Assembly: GCA_028583415.1 (NCBI GenBank)
Contig: CM053270.1
Location: forward strand, 60,043,117 to 60,107,116
DNA: 64,000 bases
Direction of reading: 5' to 3'
Source: Protea cynaroides
Taxonomy: Eukaryota > Streptophyta > Magnoliopsida > Proteales > Proteaceae
A program made the translations under genes and the position numbers. Of this stretch, positions 24,332-36,554 are shown piece after piece. The notes beneath the pieces were generated by a model. The model saw nothing but the letters and a program-made list of their open reading frames with translations, was not told where the DNA came from and made no database searches. Each line of letters starts with the position of its first letter. The first letter of the stretch is position 1.

Positions 24332-27300
24332 GTCATGGGGTTGGGGGGGTTGATAGGGAAGCATTGAGGATAAAATGCTTAGAAATAAATAGATGAATGG
24401 GAGTGACCGTGATATTACTCAATTTTTTATTTTTATATTTTATTTTTTTTTGTAAATTCTAACACTGGCAACAGAAGGAAGTTTGATTCCTGAACGCCTA
24501 AAAAATCTGAAAATCTGTTAAACTGCCTTTTAGTAGCAATTCAAGGATGTTTGTATTGGTATCCTGTTGTTTGGTTCAGAATGCTTATTTGTTATCTGAT
24601 TTTCCGGTATCCTTGTCCTCACCCAACAGATGTTCTCTCCGCTGTTGCTAGAACCTTCTTCCCTGTTACACTCGTAACTAAATGTGATGTCTCATTGAGA
24701 TGTATTATTATGGATTTTGTTTTAATTTCGTTATGTAAGTTTCTTAATATTGCTAGTCTATCATTTTCAGGATTTATCATGGTTTTCTCTCTTAATTTCA
24801 CTAATTGACCCATATTTGGCAGCTACTGAGTTACTTAAAATTTTCTCTTGTAATTTAAAATCAGTTTCTATTAACAACCAGCTTTTGAATACTTGGATAA
24901 GTCCTTTTGCAAAATTGTTTAGGTTGTTTATATGCTTTTGTGAGCTTGTTGTCTTGTGGGGGCTACAAGTACTTTACACTGGTAATTTGGGTTTGGCCTA
25001 ATAATTTCACATGTTCCATCACAATTTTCATTACCTGCTCCTGCTGTATCGAGTGTTGATCAAATAAAGACATATTAGCTATATTAAAATTTTTATTTTG
25101 ATAGTCACGTGAAGGGCCTTCATTGGGTGAAGTGGTAAAAGCTCAGGTCGCAAGCATGATGATGCAGTTTCTAGTCCAAGGGCAACCTCTTCGTGCAAAA
25201 ACTGCCCAAGGTTACTGCCATAGGACTTTGCTCGGACCATAAGAATGTGGGACTTATACCACATCATCATAATTTTTTAGTAAAAATTTGTTAAGACATA
25301 AGGGTTGTTATTAGATTGTCTTATTCTCTTCTCTTTAGTTATAAGAAATAATGTAAGTAATGGGTCTGCTTAAGCAGGAACAAGGCCATTACCTATTGAT
25401 TTTATTTTATTATCTTTGTAATGGGCTTAATTATAAAGGCCCATTACTGGTTGTGTCTTAAGTAGATTGGGAATTAGTTTTGTTGACTAGGTTTTTCTAC
25501 CTAATTGAATTGTTAAATAGGAGAGAGTTTTAGGTCCTGTTTTTGCTCCCTTTCTAATTCTATATATACAGCAATAGGAGGAGGGATTATTTACATACTC
25601 TCCCCCTCCTTTCTTCTCTCTCGCACGGTTTTCTTACTTGGTTAACTTTGACATTATTTTGTTACATTGTTTTAGAATAGGTTCTGTTTTGAGAGTTGTT
25701 TAAAAGTTTCTGTCCTAGTGATGTTGCTCTTACTGTTTCCATTGTTGTTTAGTATGTTCATTTGTCTAGTGCTTTTATTTGATAGATATTAATATATGTA
25801 AAGCTGTTAGTTTGTTAGATAGTTATGTATTTTAGAATTGTCATCACTTTTGGCTGTTGCATTAAAGTTGTTTGTAAGCTTGTCGTTTATCTCTTATATA
25901 GTGGGGTTTTGTTTTGTTTTTTTTTTTTTTTTTTTTTTTTTAATGAAGTTGTTTTGTGTTATAGGCTTATAGCATCATTGTCCCTAACATATATATAGAG
26001 AGAGAGAGTGTACTTCGGTTCAGATCCAATCTTAAATGGGTAAAAGACAGTTACCTCTCCTGTAACTTACCTTATTGATCGTTGACCCCCAAAGGTTTCA
26101 AAAAAGACAAATGGCCCCAATTTTTAACGATGTTAAAGTTATATTTTTTATGGACAACTCTACCCCTAAATATTTTATCCAAACTAAAATTAAAAAATAT
26201 AAAAAAAAGATAGGAACTAATGAATAGGAACCACACGATACCAAACTATGAACATGAACCAGATCTGAAACAAATGGGCATTTTAAAAAATAAAAAAAAA
26301 AAACTTCCTTCCATTTACGTGAGAGCATCGTATCTGCATCTCCTCTGCTAAATCCGAAGGTGCTGTAGATCTACAACTCCAAAGTTCAAAGGGAACTCCA
26401 AGTGCCTGCAACTTGTCGTCTTCCTAGTGGTTGGTCTGCATCTCTCTTCTCTCCGATTTAGATGGTTTCTCTGATTGCATCTGGAGATTTGCGGTTCTCT
26501 CTTTTGCAACCAAATCGTAAGGAGGGGAAACCTCCGTTTGCAACCAGATTGCAAAAAACTAGGGTTTGCAACCAAATTCGAATCAAAAGCGACGAAGAAA
26601 GCTGAATCCCCATTTCTTGTAAGCCATAAAAATTTTATCCCACACTAACAATTGAAAATTTTGTTCCAGAACTTGAGGATGAAGCAATCCTCTCTTGTAA
26701 CTATCTCCGCCTGGCCCTCGCTCCTTGCTTTCTGGAAATCCCAAATCACTTGCTTAGAAATGCTTCAATTCTCTGTCGCAGTCAAGAAATTCTCTAGTAA
26801 TCCGCCGATGGCGAAACTTTAGGAAGTTTTACCTGATCAATAGATTTCTGCTGGTAACCACCATCATTCAAAGAAGTCTTAAGAGTATATTGCATTCACC
26901 AAAGGATCATTTGAAACCCTAACTCCATCGGCGAGAAAGAAGCAGGAACCATCTTGTCAATCTGCTCATCCTACTATTGGATCTCTGGGTTTTTTTTTTT
27001 TAGAAGTCAGTCACCCTTGTAAAGAGTTAATTTAGCCATTAAGGAAATATTTGACTCCCACCGTTAGTATCTAACGGAATATTCCTAACGGTGTGGGTCT
27101 ATTTATATTTTAATAGTTATTTAGGGGAGGTAACTGTCTTTTTTGAAACCTTTGGGGGTCAACGGTCAATAAGGTAAGTTACAGGGGAGGTAACTGTCTT
27201 TTACCCATTTTAAATTTAATGATTGTAGTCCTAGATAAAAGTCCGTTACAATTTTTTTTTTTTGGTAATAAGTCCATTACAATTTGCATCTTATGGTTAC

Positions 27301-29217
27301 CAGCTTGCAATTTTACGATGCTATTGAATCTCTATTGTCTTGTAATGTAGATTTTTAAAAGAATTGCGTACCTGTGTTTACAAAAGTGATGACTAAATTA
27401 CATTCTATTTTTACGCATTAGATGTTCACATGCATCTCTCTCTCTCTCACCAAATTTTTGACAAATTAAATCACATTTGTTACAAAATAGAAAGAAAAAG
27501 AGGAGAGAAGGATGGAGAGAACCAAGAAAGGCTTTGTTAAGCAAATCAAATTGCTCACATTCAAAAAAATGGATCTCAACTTTATGATGTAATTATGTTG
27601 GTAATAGACCATTTCCTAGCTATGGGGTGATCATAAGCAAATTCTTTTCCGGATCTACAAATAGAAGGGCCCATAAAGGGTATCTGAATTCTAAATGAAT
27701 CGATCTGGAGAAAATTGTACCTGACCTTGATAAGAGTAAACAAATATACCACCCAGTAGCAACAATCTTAGTCTAAGGAGCTGGAGTTTCCATGCGAAAC
27801 TGAAGGTTGATGAGACTTCAAGTTCCCTGTAGTTTAGGAGTGTCATGAGTCTGAGGTGGCAAACTAGATGTCCAGGAATTACTCCGTAACAGGTGCCACT
27901 GAATAGTTTTGCTAAATGACAACTAGTGAACAGTCAGGGAAAGCTTCCATAAAGGACACATGTACACAGAAGATTCTGATCTGCACCCATGGTACTTGCA
28001 CAGTAGTTTTTGATTGCTATAGTCTAGTGGATAGTCGCTATTTATTCTATAAGTAGATGGAGTTAAATCAACTAGATAACTGTGCAAGGAGATGTTGATT
28101 GCCATAATTGGTGTTTTGGTGGTGTTTTTTTGGTCTCAATTAAGATGTCTGTCCATGTTGCTTGGGTAAATGTAATATTAGCCCATCTTTTTTTTACCCT
28201 TATGCTTCTCTTGATATGGACCTGAACTTGGATTTATTTGCATACTGCAGCCTTTTGTGTAGTTGCAGTTGAGTCTATTGGTCGACAAATACCAATTGCA
28301 TTCCTTGAGCGAGTTAAGGAAGATTTCAACAAGAGATATGGAGGAGGAAAAGCTGCAACTGCTGTTGCCAATAGCCTGAAAAAAGAGTTTGGGTAATTCC
28401 ATTTCTCCAACTCTTTATCAGAATGTCCTTTGTATTCATCAAATCAGGAACTAATGAAACAGTTCATCATTAATGATATAGGCCAAAACTGAAGGAGCAC
28501 ATGCAGTATTGTGCAGATCATCCTGAGGAAATCAACAAGCTTTCAAAAGTAAAAGCTCAGGTTTCAGAAGTTAAGGGAGTGATGATGGGAAACATAGAGA
28601 AGGCAAGAGATTGTGGTTCATCTTGTTACTGTTACAATGAATTTGTTTTTTCCCTTTTTCATTTTGGAATACATATTTTTTTAGTTAAAGTTACCCAATT
28701 GATTTTTGTTTAGGTTCTTGACCGTGGGGAGAAGATAGAGCTTTTGGTGGACAAAACAGAGAATCTTCGTTCACAGGTTAGGAGAGGCATATATAACTTA
28801 TATCTAATAGTACTGTGGCTGCAGCAGACACCCCTTCCCTCCCCCCTTTCTGTTTCTTTGGTAGCGAATATCTGTTTCTGTAAGTTTTACTTATATGTCC
28901 AGGAATGAAGAATTTGGAGTTTTTTTTTCCTCTAGTCCGGTGGGGATTGTTGGATTTTATTCTAGTTTAAGTCCATGTTTCATGTCATTTTTCTACCATT
29001 CCTCTTCATGTATGCATTTCTGTGATTTAATCTCTGATGTGATGTTTGCTGCCACAAATACTCATTGTTACAGGCCCAAGATTTCCGGCAACAGGGGACC
29101 AAGATGAAGAGGAAAATGTGGATACAGAATATGAAGATAAAGCTGATTGTTTTGGGTATTATTATTGCTTTGATCCTGATCATAATTATGTCAGTATGCC
29201 ATGGCTTTAATTGTTGA
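23813..29217 (+). CDS. VAMP72-family R-SNARE (longin, SNARE motif, tail anchor), five exons
   Basis: R-SNARE of the plant VAMP72 group, which drives fusion of secretory or endosomal vesicles at the plasma membrane and cell plate. Exons: 23813-24002, 28251-28392, 28482-28602, 28714-28776, 29074-29217; together they give one open frame of about 219 codons, the usual family length. The longin domain starts [20 protein letters not shown] and covers residues 1-110. The R-SNARE motif covers about 125-185 (VKGVMMGNIEKVLDRGEKIE, with Arg at the zero layer in VLDRGEK). A C-terminal membrane segment (KLIVLGIIIALILIIIMSV) ends in a short CHGFNC tail. Intron 1 is 4.2 kb and holds a SINE and a foldback element. 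Intron 3 begins with GC instead of GT (AAG|GCAAGA). One family-conserved Glu in MMENIEK appears as Gly. No frame lesion is seen, so I take it as functional. Which VAMP72 member it is cannot be decided. Confidence 0.92.
24188..24329. repeat. (CT)n followed by (TA)n microsatellite
   Basis: About 37 bases of CT repeats and, after a short gap, about 94 bases of TA repeats in intron 1 of the VAMP72 gene. Confidence 0.95.
25107..25263 (+). mobile_element. Au-like SINE, decayed
   Basis: The order of blocks matches tRNA-derived Au SINEs: an A-box-like tgggtgaagtggtaaaagctc, a weak B-box-like tttctagtccaag, then gcaacctcttcgtgcaaaaac, caaggttactgcc, ctcggacc and gtgggacttat. Each block differs from the family form I know, so this is an old copy. 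It lies in intron 1 of the VAMP72 gene. No clear poly-T tail or flanking duplication was found. Confidence 0.5.
26033..27211. mobile_element. Non-autonomous foldback (MULE-like) element in VAMP72 intron 1
   Basis: The left end (aatgggtaaaagacagttac continuing to gggtttcaaaaaagac-type sequence) and the right end (gtcttttttgaaacctttgg to gtcttttacccatt) are inverted repeats of about 75 bases, nearly perfect. The inside (about 1.0 kb) has no transposase and only short open frames. Long terminal inverted repeats on a coding-poor body fit a MULE derivative. I found no convincing target duplication. A related sequence stands at about 61,740-61,860. Confidence 0.7.
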
Positions 29218-30889
29218 TGTAAGCCCAGCTTCTTCCACTTCTGCTTGATGGACGTGCTCAACTTCTACAACTCTGCTTACAACTATCTTACTATGTTCGT
29301 CATGCATGCTGTCCAAATTTTCCTATGAATGAGTTCTCTAATCATAGCCACCTCTTGTTTTGTTGTTTTCTTCCCCCCCACCCCCCTTCCCTCCCCCTCC
29401 TATTTTGTACTCGGATACCCTGCTTACCTTGCTGCTAACCATTGTATTGTATGACATTGTTTGTATAGATTATTCGAATGAATTCTTTGTATTTCAGTGG
29501 AAGTTTCTTTGATATTTGGGGTCATTTGCTCCATGTCGATGGAAATTTGTTTGAATGTTGCTGTTATAAATGGTTGTTGCAAGATGTATATATGAGTGCA
29601 GGATTACCTTTCTGCTCAAACATCTGATATTAGCAATTTGAGACATGGGGTCATCTGGAGTGAAGCAACCAATCCAATGGTGGAAGGGAGCTTCAACTTG
29701 GAATATAGCATCTTCCATCTCTTAACCATGATTTAGATGACTCATGAAACTTGCAAATTTTCCATTTTGCAATCTCGGAGAGGGAGAGAGAGAGAGAGAG
29801 GGGATTGTGAAATGGTGTGATTGGAATATTTCTTCTAACATGCATGGTTTCTTTCTTTCTTTTTTTCTTTCTTATTAAAAACTTTCGTTTAACACAAAAC
29901 AGAATTTCAAAAAACAAAAGTTCACAAATCAATGAGAGAAGCAAACATCCCAAAAGAAATAGCAGCCCCAACTTAACAGAAGCAAAAACAATGCAACATC
30001 CCAATTCCTAACTAACAACACATCTATGCAAGAAAATACAATTGTGAAGCAGAAAAACAGTAATCATAGGTAATGAAATGGAGATGGTTCATCTCTCTAT
30101 GAAAGGAAAATTTGAGTTTTCCTACTATCCGTGTCCATCTGTTTCTATATAAGACTATAAAAAAGAAAGTTTCTTGTAAAATATGATTTTTCACTGTATT
30201 TTAATGTAAAATAAAGGGTTAAGTAAAAAGATCCCCACAATGCCGGAGTTCACATAACACACACTCGATGTCTCTTCCCTGACCTTATGAGTCCCTGCAT
30301 TGACGATACCAATTCCTGCATGCCAATTGGTGTGGCACCAGAGATTCCTTCCACACATGCAATGTAGGAAACCCTTGCCCAATTAAATAATGGGAAAAAG
30401 ATCTCCCTCTGGCAGTATGTACCTACGCCCAGACACAACACAGGAGGGGTGAAATGACCACCCCACCCCTAGTTGGATGTCTATGCATACACTCCCATTG
30501 CATTAAGCTGATTAGATTAATTTCATGAATATCTAATTGATTGACCCGTTTGCTCCTCATATTAGATTTTTTTCACTTATGTTTGGTTTAGTTTGTATTT
30601 GGGATTGATTGACTCACTTATTTTCTCATGATTGAACTTACCCTTGTTGTGGGTCGTTTCGGCCATTGCATGGGCTGAATCAATCCATTATTCATATTTT
30701 GCTTGCTTACCATAATTGTGAGTTGATTTAGCCCTTTAGTCTTTTATCTATAATTTTCATGTTTGTTATGTATAGATTAATCAGCTCATTTACTAGTGTT
30801 GCTTGCTTGCTATAAGTGTTAGATTCGTTTTAATATTTATTCTTTTCATTTGTTCGCATAAATTGTGTGGTAGTTAATTGCTTGAGGGG
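29218..30889. other. VAMP72 3' end and intergenic region, no gene
   Basis: The first 250-300 bases should contain the 3' untranslated region. C-rich runs at 29,371-29,400 and a GA run at about 29,776-29,802 are low complexity. No ORF with a recognisable domain is present. Confidence 0.45.
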
Positions 30890-30892
30890 GGA

Positions 30893-32215
30893 CGTGTTAT
30901 GTGAGCACCCACATGTATTGTGCAAGGTTTCAGCCACCCACCATTTAATCTAGGATGCATGGGTCGGGTTATAATAGGGCAATTCTCCATCCACAATCAA
31001 TGTATCCACATTCACGAATGGTTGTAATGAAGTTTTGGAATAAGATATTCACTATACACATGGGTCAGCATCGCCCCAAGTTAAATTTAGTGGTTCAAAT
31101 TAATTGTTTAAATAAATGCGAGACTCAAATGAATCGGTTTTAGGAGAGATCTTCATATCTTAAATCTTGTGCGCAAATTTGATCTCATATGGGATTCAGT
31201 CCAAAAATATAAAAATGAACAAATGTGTTTTCCAATGTTTTCAAATCATCTCGTGAGAGGGCCGTTGCTTTGATTAACGGCTTTGGACACTCCGCTTACC
31301 AGGACTACGCAGAGACATGATTCTTGGGAGATTCGATGTTTCTGAAATACATAGGTAATCTGGAATATGTTCTAAATTCAGTTCAAAGATTAAATTGTTT
31401 GGTTTAGCCAGCATTGACTTAGAGACCTAGTTTAGTCGATTTTCCTAAATCGGTCTAGTTTGGTTCATTTGCTATGGCATTTGACCTCCCCTATTGATTT
31501 CCAAGCAATAATTTTGGTCAAACTACGTTTTGGGCTTGATTCTCAGCTATGTCCGGGATACGTAGGCAATTTCAAAAAATGGTCCCATATTCAATCCATC
31601 ATTAGATTTCAGATTTCACCTCTTTTCTTTGTTAAATCACGGTTTAGTCGTATTTTCTTTCACTTGTATCTTCTCTCTCCTCGAACTACGTAGGAAACCT
31701 GATTCTTGGTACTTTACCAAGATACGTAGGCAATCTGAAATATTTTCCAGATTCAGTTTCTCGACTTCAAAATTTTTATTTTGTTTTGCCACATGCGAGT
31801 GTGAGGGGTTTGACCCAATGAGTGTTATGGATGTGTGAGTATTGTTAGACTTATTAGGTTAGGGTTCCTTAGATTTGCATAATTTTGATCCCCTCATAGA
31901 TTTTATTTGTTTTCTTAAATTCAAAACATGATTGGTAGAATATTTAGAATAATTTAGCAACTTGGCATAGATCCCCAAAAGCCTTAGTCAGTCATTGACC
32001 ATGAATTGTTACATATAAATTAAAAAAAGGAATTGTATGGGAGATCGATTTTGGATCGAACGGTTTGGGTGCCTAATACCTTCCTAAACTGTAACATGGA
32101 CGTTTACCTGATCTTTGGAGACCATAGCCACAATATGGGTTACTAGACATAGATGTCTCTCTTATGGAAATGACAATATTATAAGTCCTAGACCTTAATC
32201 TAGGTGGCGGCTCCA
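30893..32215 (+). mobile_element. Tat/Ogre-like LTR remnant
   Basis: The stretch contains repeated atacgtaggcaa-type blocks (31,557, 31,720 and variants near 31,350 and 31,685) and ends with ttgggtgcctaataccttcc (about 32,068) and ggtggcggctccaattt (about 32,203). Plant Tat-lineage Ty3/gypsy LTRs commonly end with a 'gggtgcctaacaccttcc' block and a 'tggcgactcc' primer-site-like block, which these resemble. No gag or pol of this element follows, so it is probably a solo or truncated LTR. The left boundary is uncertain. Confidence 0.4.
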
Positions 32216-32770
32216 ATTTATTTCCATCCATTGATGTGTGTGGATATGATTTAAGGCAAAGGTGATCTATAATCTTAAAATTTAGGATGAAGCTTGTGTT
32301 TCCATTAGATTCCCAACAATTTTTTTTGTGCTATGAGAGAGAGGACCTTAGGAAGTTTTTTGATGCTGAAAACTGGATGATGAGCTTCTGCTATCTCGCT
32401 AGTACAAAATAATGACTTACGAACAAAAAGACCTTTGGTGTATAGCCGATAACTCGTATCAAGAATGAGTTATGGAGAATGGTTGAAAAAAAGGAAAATA
32501 GAGTATGAACGGAGTGGACTTTGCAGTCCAGTGGCCACTCCAATGCCTAAGTTAGTCTTCAGATCAAGTAGAATAAAACGCCCCAAGAATGAACATTCCT
32601 TTAAAAATGGGGTAGGGTCTAGATCTGTCAATTATTACCCAGCGAATGAACTTACCTTCACCGAAGACTAAACCTGTTCTTTTATAGATTTTTGATAACT
32701 TATTGGAGTGGTTATAAGTCATTGGACAACGTGGGCAGTTATGCAAATGACCAGTCGAATTTAAGCAACT

Positions 32771-33041
32771 TGATGTGAATCCGACGATGAACCACATCAT
32801 GATGATGGACATCATGGTTAGTTATGCGAACTTCACTATAGGATGTAGTGGCTATTCGCATGGACACATACTTATATGTGGTAGGTCGTGGTGTAGTTAC
32901 AGACCAGCAACTCTTTCTAGGTGTCGGTAGATAGTGCAGCCCTGTTGATATTTGTTGTCGCATATTAATTGGAACAGACGCCGCGATCTTCAACATCCCA
33001 TGTGCCCAGCTATTACTGGTGGATGATAAATTGTATTAACA
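32771..33041 (+). repeat. 271-base terminal repeat L1 (+) of the Transposase_28-type element
   Basis: It runs from tgatgtgaatccgacgatga to ttgtattaaca and is followed by gttgccccttgctttgtc. An inverted full-length copy of the same length is at 51,217-51,487, a partial inverted copy at 36,427-36,554 and a partial direct copy at 51,481-51,729. TG...CA ends suggest an LTR. Confidence 0.7.
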
Positions 33042-34570
33042 GTTGCCCCTTGCTTTGTCGATCTGACTTAAGGAGGGAAAGCAACCTTAATCATATGGTT
33101 TCTTTGACTTACTGCCCATTGCAGATGATTTAACCAAATGTTCTATAAGTCTCTTTGTTTACTGACTTACTGATGATGGTGCGTCTCATTGCAGCGTAAC
33201 GTAAAATTTATTTCGATTTTGTCTTTATCACAAGTTTATCCTTGCATCGAGGCGTCTCCGAGTTACGAGGCTTTTACTTGCTTTCCAAGCTTCTTCAATG
33301 ATGAAAATATGGAAAGCACCTTTTGGGCTAATCTGACACCTTTTTCACGACTAGCCTCGAATTTCAAATCGAAAGGTTGCACCCTTTTGCAATAGTCCAA
33401 TAGGGTTCCGACTTTTAAGAACTGGTTGTTTTTCAAACTCTTGTGTAGAAAGTTAGTCCGGATCGTCTTCAAAATCTTCGCGCTCCACTTTTAAGAAGAA
33501 GGGAAAATCAGTAAGTCTCCTTGATCTTGACCATGTCTTCACATTCTTTTCCGTCTCCCCCATCTGAAGGGACAACAAACTGTGCCATAGATAGAGTTAC
33601 CGTCGCACTTCACGGTGAGAATACAAGTCAACCTCAATTACCTACAGCAAGTGTAGTAATTGGGGATTTTTTCCCTGCGACTGCTTTTACTGCTCCGTCT
33701 CCACATCAATTTGCTTATGCCAAAAATCGGTCTGAAATTACTCTGTAAAAATTAGATTTTTGTAGGGGGAAATACTCTGTGGCTGACCGTTATGTTTTTT
33801 GAATCCCTAAGAAGAATGAACCTCCCAATAACTCTAAACTTGATGAAATTTGTGTATATGAGGAGATGTTTGTGAGTGGGTTTTGGCTTCCAATCCCTAT
33901 AAAAGTTATCCGCATACTTTAGTTTTATCAGGTGGCCCCGGCTCAAATTCTTCCAAATTCTTGGGGTTTGCTGATGGCGTTCTAGGTTTATTTCAGAAAT
34001 CAGAGAATTTCCCCTTCTGTCAACCTGTTCAGAAACATGTTTCGATTCAACATTGACAATAGTTTTGCAGATTCTTCCGGCTCAAAATCCTTTATAAGAT
34101 GGTATCACTTTAATAAAAGAAAAAGAATCCCTGAGATTTTGGCTTCCAAGAGATCATCCATCCCTCACTTCTGACATTGCAGGAACATCGAGCCAATCTC
34201 GTATCTGTGAGCCGGACTCCTCTGTTGAAGAACGTCTAGTGAGACGTTTCGAAAGGATTGGATTTTGAATTCCTCAAACTAGCGGTACTCCTCCCCTGGC
34301 TCCCTTCAAGGGAATTCATATTCCAAATTGGATTGTTAAAACTTTTGATAGCAGCCTTCATGAAGGTCAATTGCACGAGAATTGCTTAAGGGAATATGTC
34401 TTCCCAAAGATGCAAAAGAGCTTTCTGTCATTCAATCTCCTCAAATATTTGATGAAATCTCCACCTCTCTCACCAATGTAAAATTTCTCCTATTCTTGTA
34501 CTTCATGTTTTGAAATTGCAAAAATAAAAACAGATTAAAAAAAAAAAGGTTTCTTCTTCTTTAATTCTTG
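33042..34570 (+). pseudogene. Transposase_28-type (putative gypsy-type) protein gene, copy A, broken
   Basis: The translated blocks are a leader frame (33189-33395, QVYPCIEASPSYEAFTCF), a Ser/Pro-rich N-terminus (33521-33748, CAIDRVTVALHGENTSQPQL), and a conserved middle read in pieces (FYQVAPAQILPNSWGLLMAF, VNLFRNMFRFNIDNSFADS at 33,900-34,080). The middle resembles the plant 'putative gypsy type transposon' domain (Transposase_28): GFxLP, then QxxPNSW, then a Phe-rich block. Stops at 33,748 and in the middle block, plus frame shifts, break it. The copy ends at about 34,570, where it meets the 3' end of copy B in the opposite direction. Confidence 0.6.
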
Positions 34571-36426
34571 CAGGTTGCTGGAGAACTTTCAGGATGACAC
34601 AGATGGAGCATGGGGATCTTCTGGGCTAGATTGGTCCTCCCCAAAATCAGAAAAGTCAAAGTTTGAAATCTTGGATTTCACAAAGTTCTTGATCCGATCG
34701 AAGGCCTGCCTGAAGGTCATTTCAACTATCTCTTGGCGTATGGGAGCGAATTCTTCTCCCTTGGGAATACGACTCACGAGTTCTTCAGACTTCTTATACT
34801 CATTTACAAATTACTCATTCAAACAGAAGAAACTTTCATTCAAATGATCCAATTCCTTCTGAATCATTTCTTTTTGTCCAAGAATCCTTCACCTTTAATT
34901 CTCCAATTCGGTATTCCTTTTTTCAAATTCTCCTATTTTCTTACAAGCTTCTGTAACTCTTTTCATTTCAAAGGTTAACTCACCTCTCAATCTCTCTCTC
35001 TCTCTCTTGAATGAGTAGGTCATATAAGGTCATAAGCCGTTTCCTTTCTAAGACGTCGTAGTCATGCTCTTCTTTCATTTTCTTGTGCATCTCTCCCAGA
35101 GATTCAAATCTGGTGGAGAGCTCATTGAAGGAAACGAAAATCTGAAAGCAAAAAGAAGAGATATGTCAGGACATAATTTCAAAATAAGAAGTATAGGAAT
35201 AGGAGAAATTTTACTTTGGTGAAAGAGGTGGAGATTTCATCAGATAATTGAGGAGATTGATGGACAAAAAGCTTTTTTGCATCCTTGGGAAGGCAGATTC
35301 CCTTAAGCAATTCTCGTGCAATTCGACCTTCATGAAGGCCGCTATCAAAAGTCTTGACATTCCAATTTGGAATGTGAATTGCCTTGAAGGGAGCCAGTGG
35401 AGGAGTACCACTAGTTTGAGGAATTTGGAATACAGTCCTTTTGAAATGTCTCGCTAGACGTTCTTTAACGGAGGAGTCCGGCTCACCGATACGAGATTGG
35501 CTCAATTTTCCTGCAATGTCAGAAGTGGGGGATGAAGATCTTTTTCTTTATAAAGGAGGCCAATTCCCTTTCCACTGAGGCCTGGAGTTGCTGGGAAATT
35601 TTGGTGTAGCTATCACTGACTGAAGATCTTATTAAGAGGTTTATTCTTCTCAAGGATTCAAAAAACATAACAGTCAGCCACAGAGTATTTCCTCCTACAA
35701 AAATCTAATTTCTGCTGAGTAATTTCAGACCGATTTCTAGCACAAGCGAATTGATGAGGAGATGGAGTAGTAAAAGTAGTCGTAGGGGAAAAATCCCCAA
35801 TTACCACACTTGTTGTAGGTAATTGAGGTTGACTTGTGTTCTTACCGTGAAGTGTGACGGTAACTCTATCTATGGCACAGTTTGCAGTTCCTTCAGATGG
35901 GGGAGACAATGAAGAATGTAAAGACATGGTCAAGATAATGAAAAAAGATGAAGAAGACTTATTGATTTTCCCTTCTTCTTAAAAAGTGCAGCGCAAAGAA
36001 TTTGGAGACGATCCAGACTAACTTTCTACATAGAGTTTGAAAAACAACCAGTTCTTAAAAGTCAAAACCCTATTTGACTATTGCAAAAGGGTGCAACCTT
36101 TCGATTCGAAATTTGAGGCTAGTCGTGAAAAAGTATCAAATTCGAAGGTGCTTTTCATATTTCCATCATTGAAGAAGCTTGGAAAGCAAGTAAAAGCCTC
36201 GTAACTCGAAGAATCCTCAATGCAAGGGTAAACTTGTGATAAAGGCAAAATCAAAATAAAGTACATGTTACGCTGCAATGAGTTGTACCATCATCAGTAA
36301 GTCGGCAGATAAAGCGACTTATAGAAACATTCGGTTAAATCATCTGCAATGGGTGGTAAGTCGAAGAAACCATATGATTAGGGTTGCTTTCCCTCCTTAA
36401 GTCAGATTGACAAAGCAAGGGGCAAC
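34571..36426 (-). pseudogene. Transposase_28-type protein gene, copy B, internally deleted
   Basis: On the - strand the N-terminus is open at 35,933-35,658 (91 residues). It then jumps straight from the VADCYVF block to a SVSDSYTKISQQLQA block, so the conserved middle domain has been deleted. Further on, 35,505-35,179 (VFQIPQTSGTPPLAPFKAIH) is followed by an intron-like join and an exon with a long coiled coil (EELSTRFESLGEMH-like, KRLxTLYD, Arg/Glu-rich). The C-terminus is at 34,777-34,589 (FVKSKISNFDFSDFGEDQ). This copy shows the full 3' half of the family. It lies tail to tail with copy A. Confidence 0.6.
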
Positions 36427-36554
36427 TGTTAATACAATAAATTGCCCACCAGTAATAGCTAGGCACGTGGCACGCTGAAGATCGTGGTGTCTGTTCCAAT
36501 CAATATGAGACAACAAATATCAACAGGGCCGCACTATCTACCGACAACTGGAAA
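36427..36554 (-). repeat. Partial terminal repeat L2 (-)
   Basis: The 3' 128 bases of the 271-base repeat in inverted orientation, from tgttaatacaataaattgcc to ccgacaactggaaaga. It stands between copy B and the C-terminal coiled-coil part of copy C, as a shared or recombined LTR would. Confidence 0.65.

Noticed and set aside
24128..24364. Ile-Tyr repeat ORF, and the similar one at 17,377-17,571
   Set aside because: Translation of TA microsatellites.
25107..25263. Possible tRNA gene (A-box-like gtggtaaaagctc)
   Set aside because: No cloverleaf can be drawn, and the following blocks match a SINE body better.
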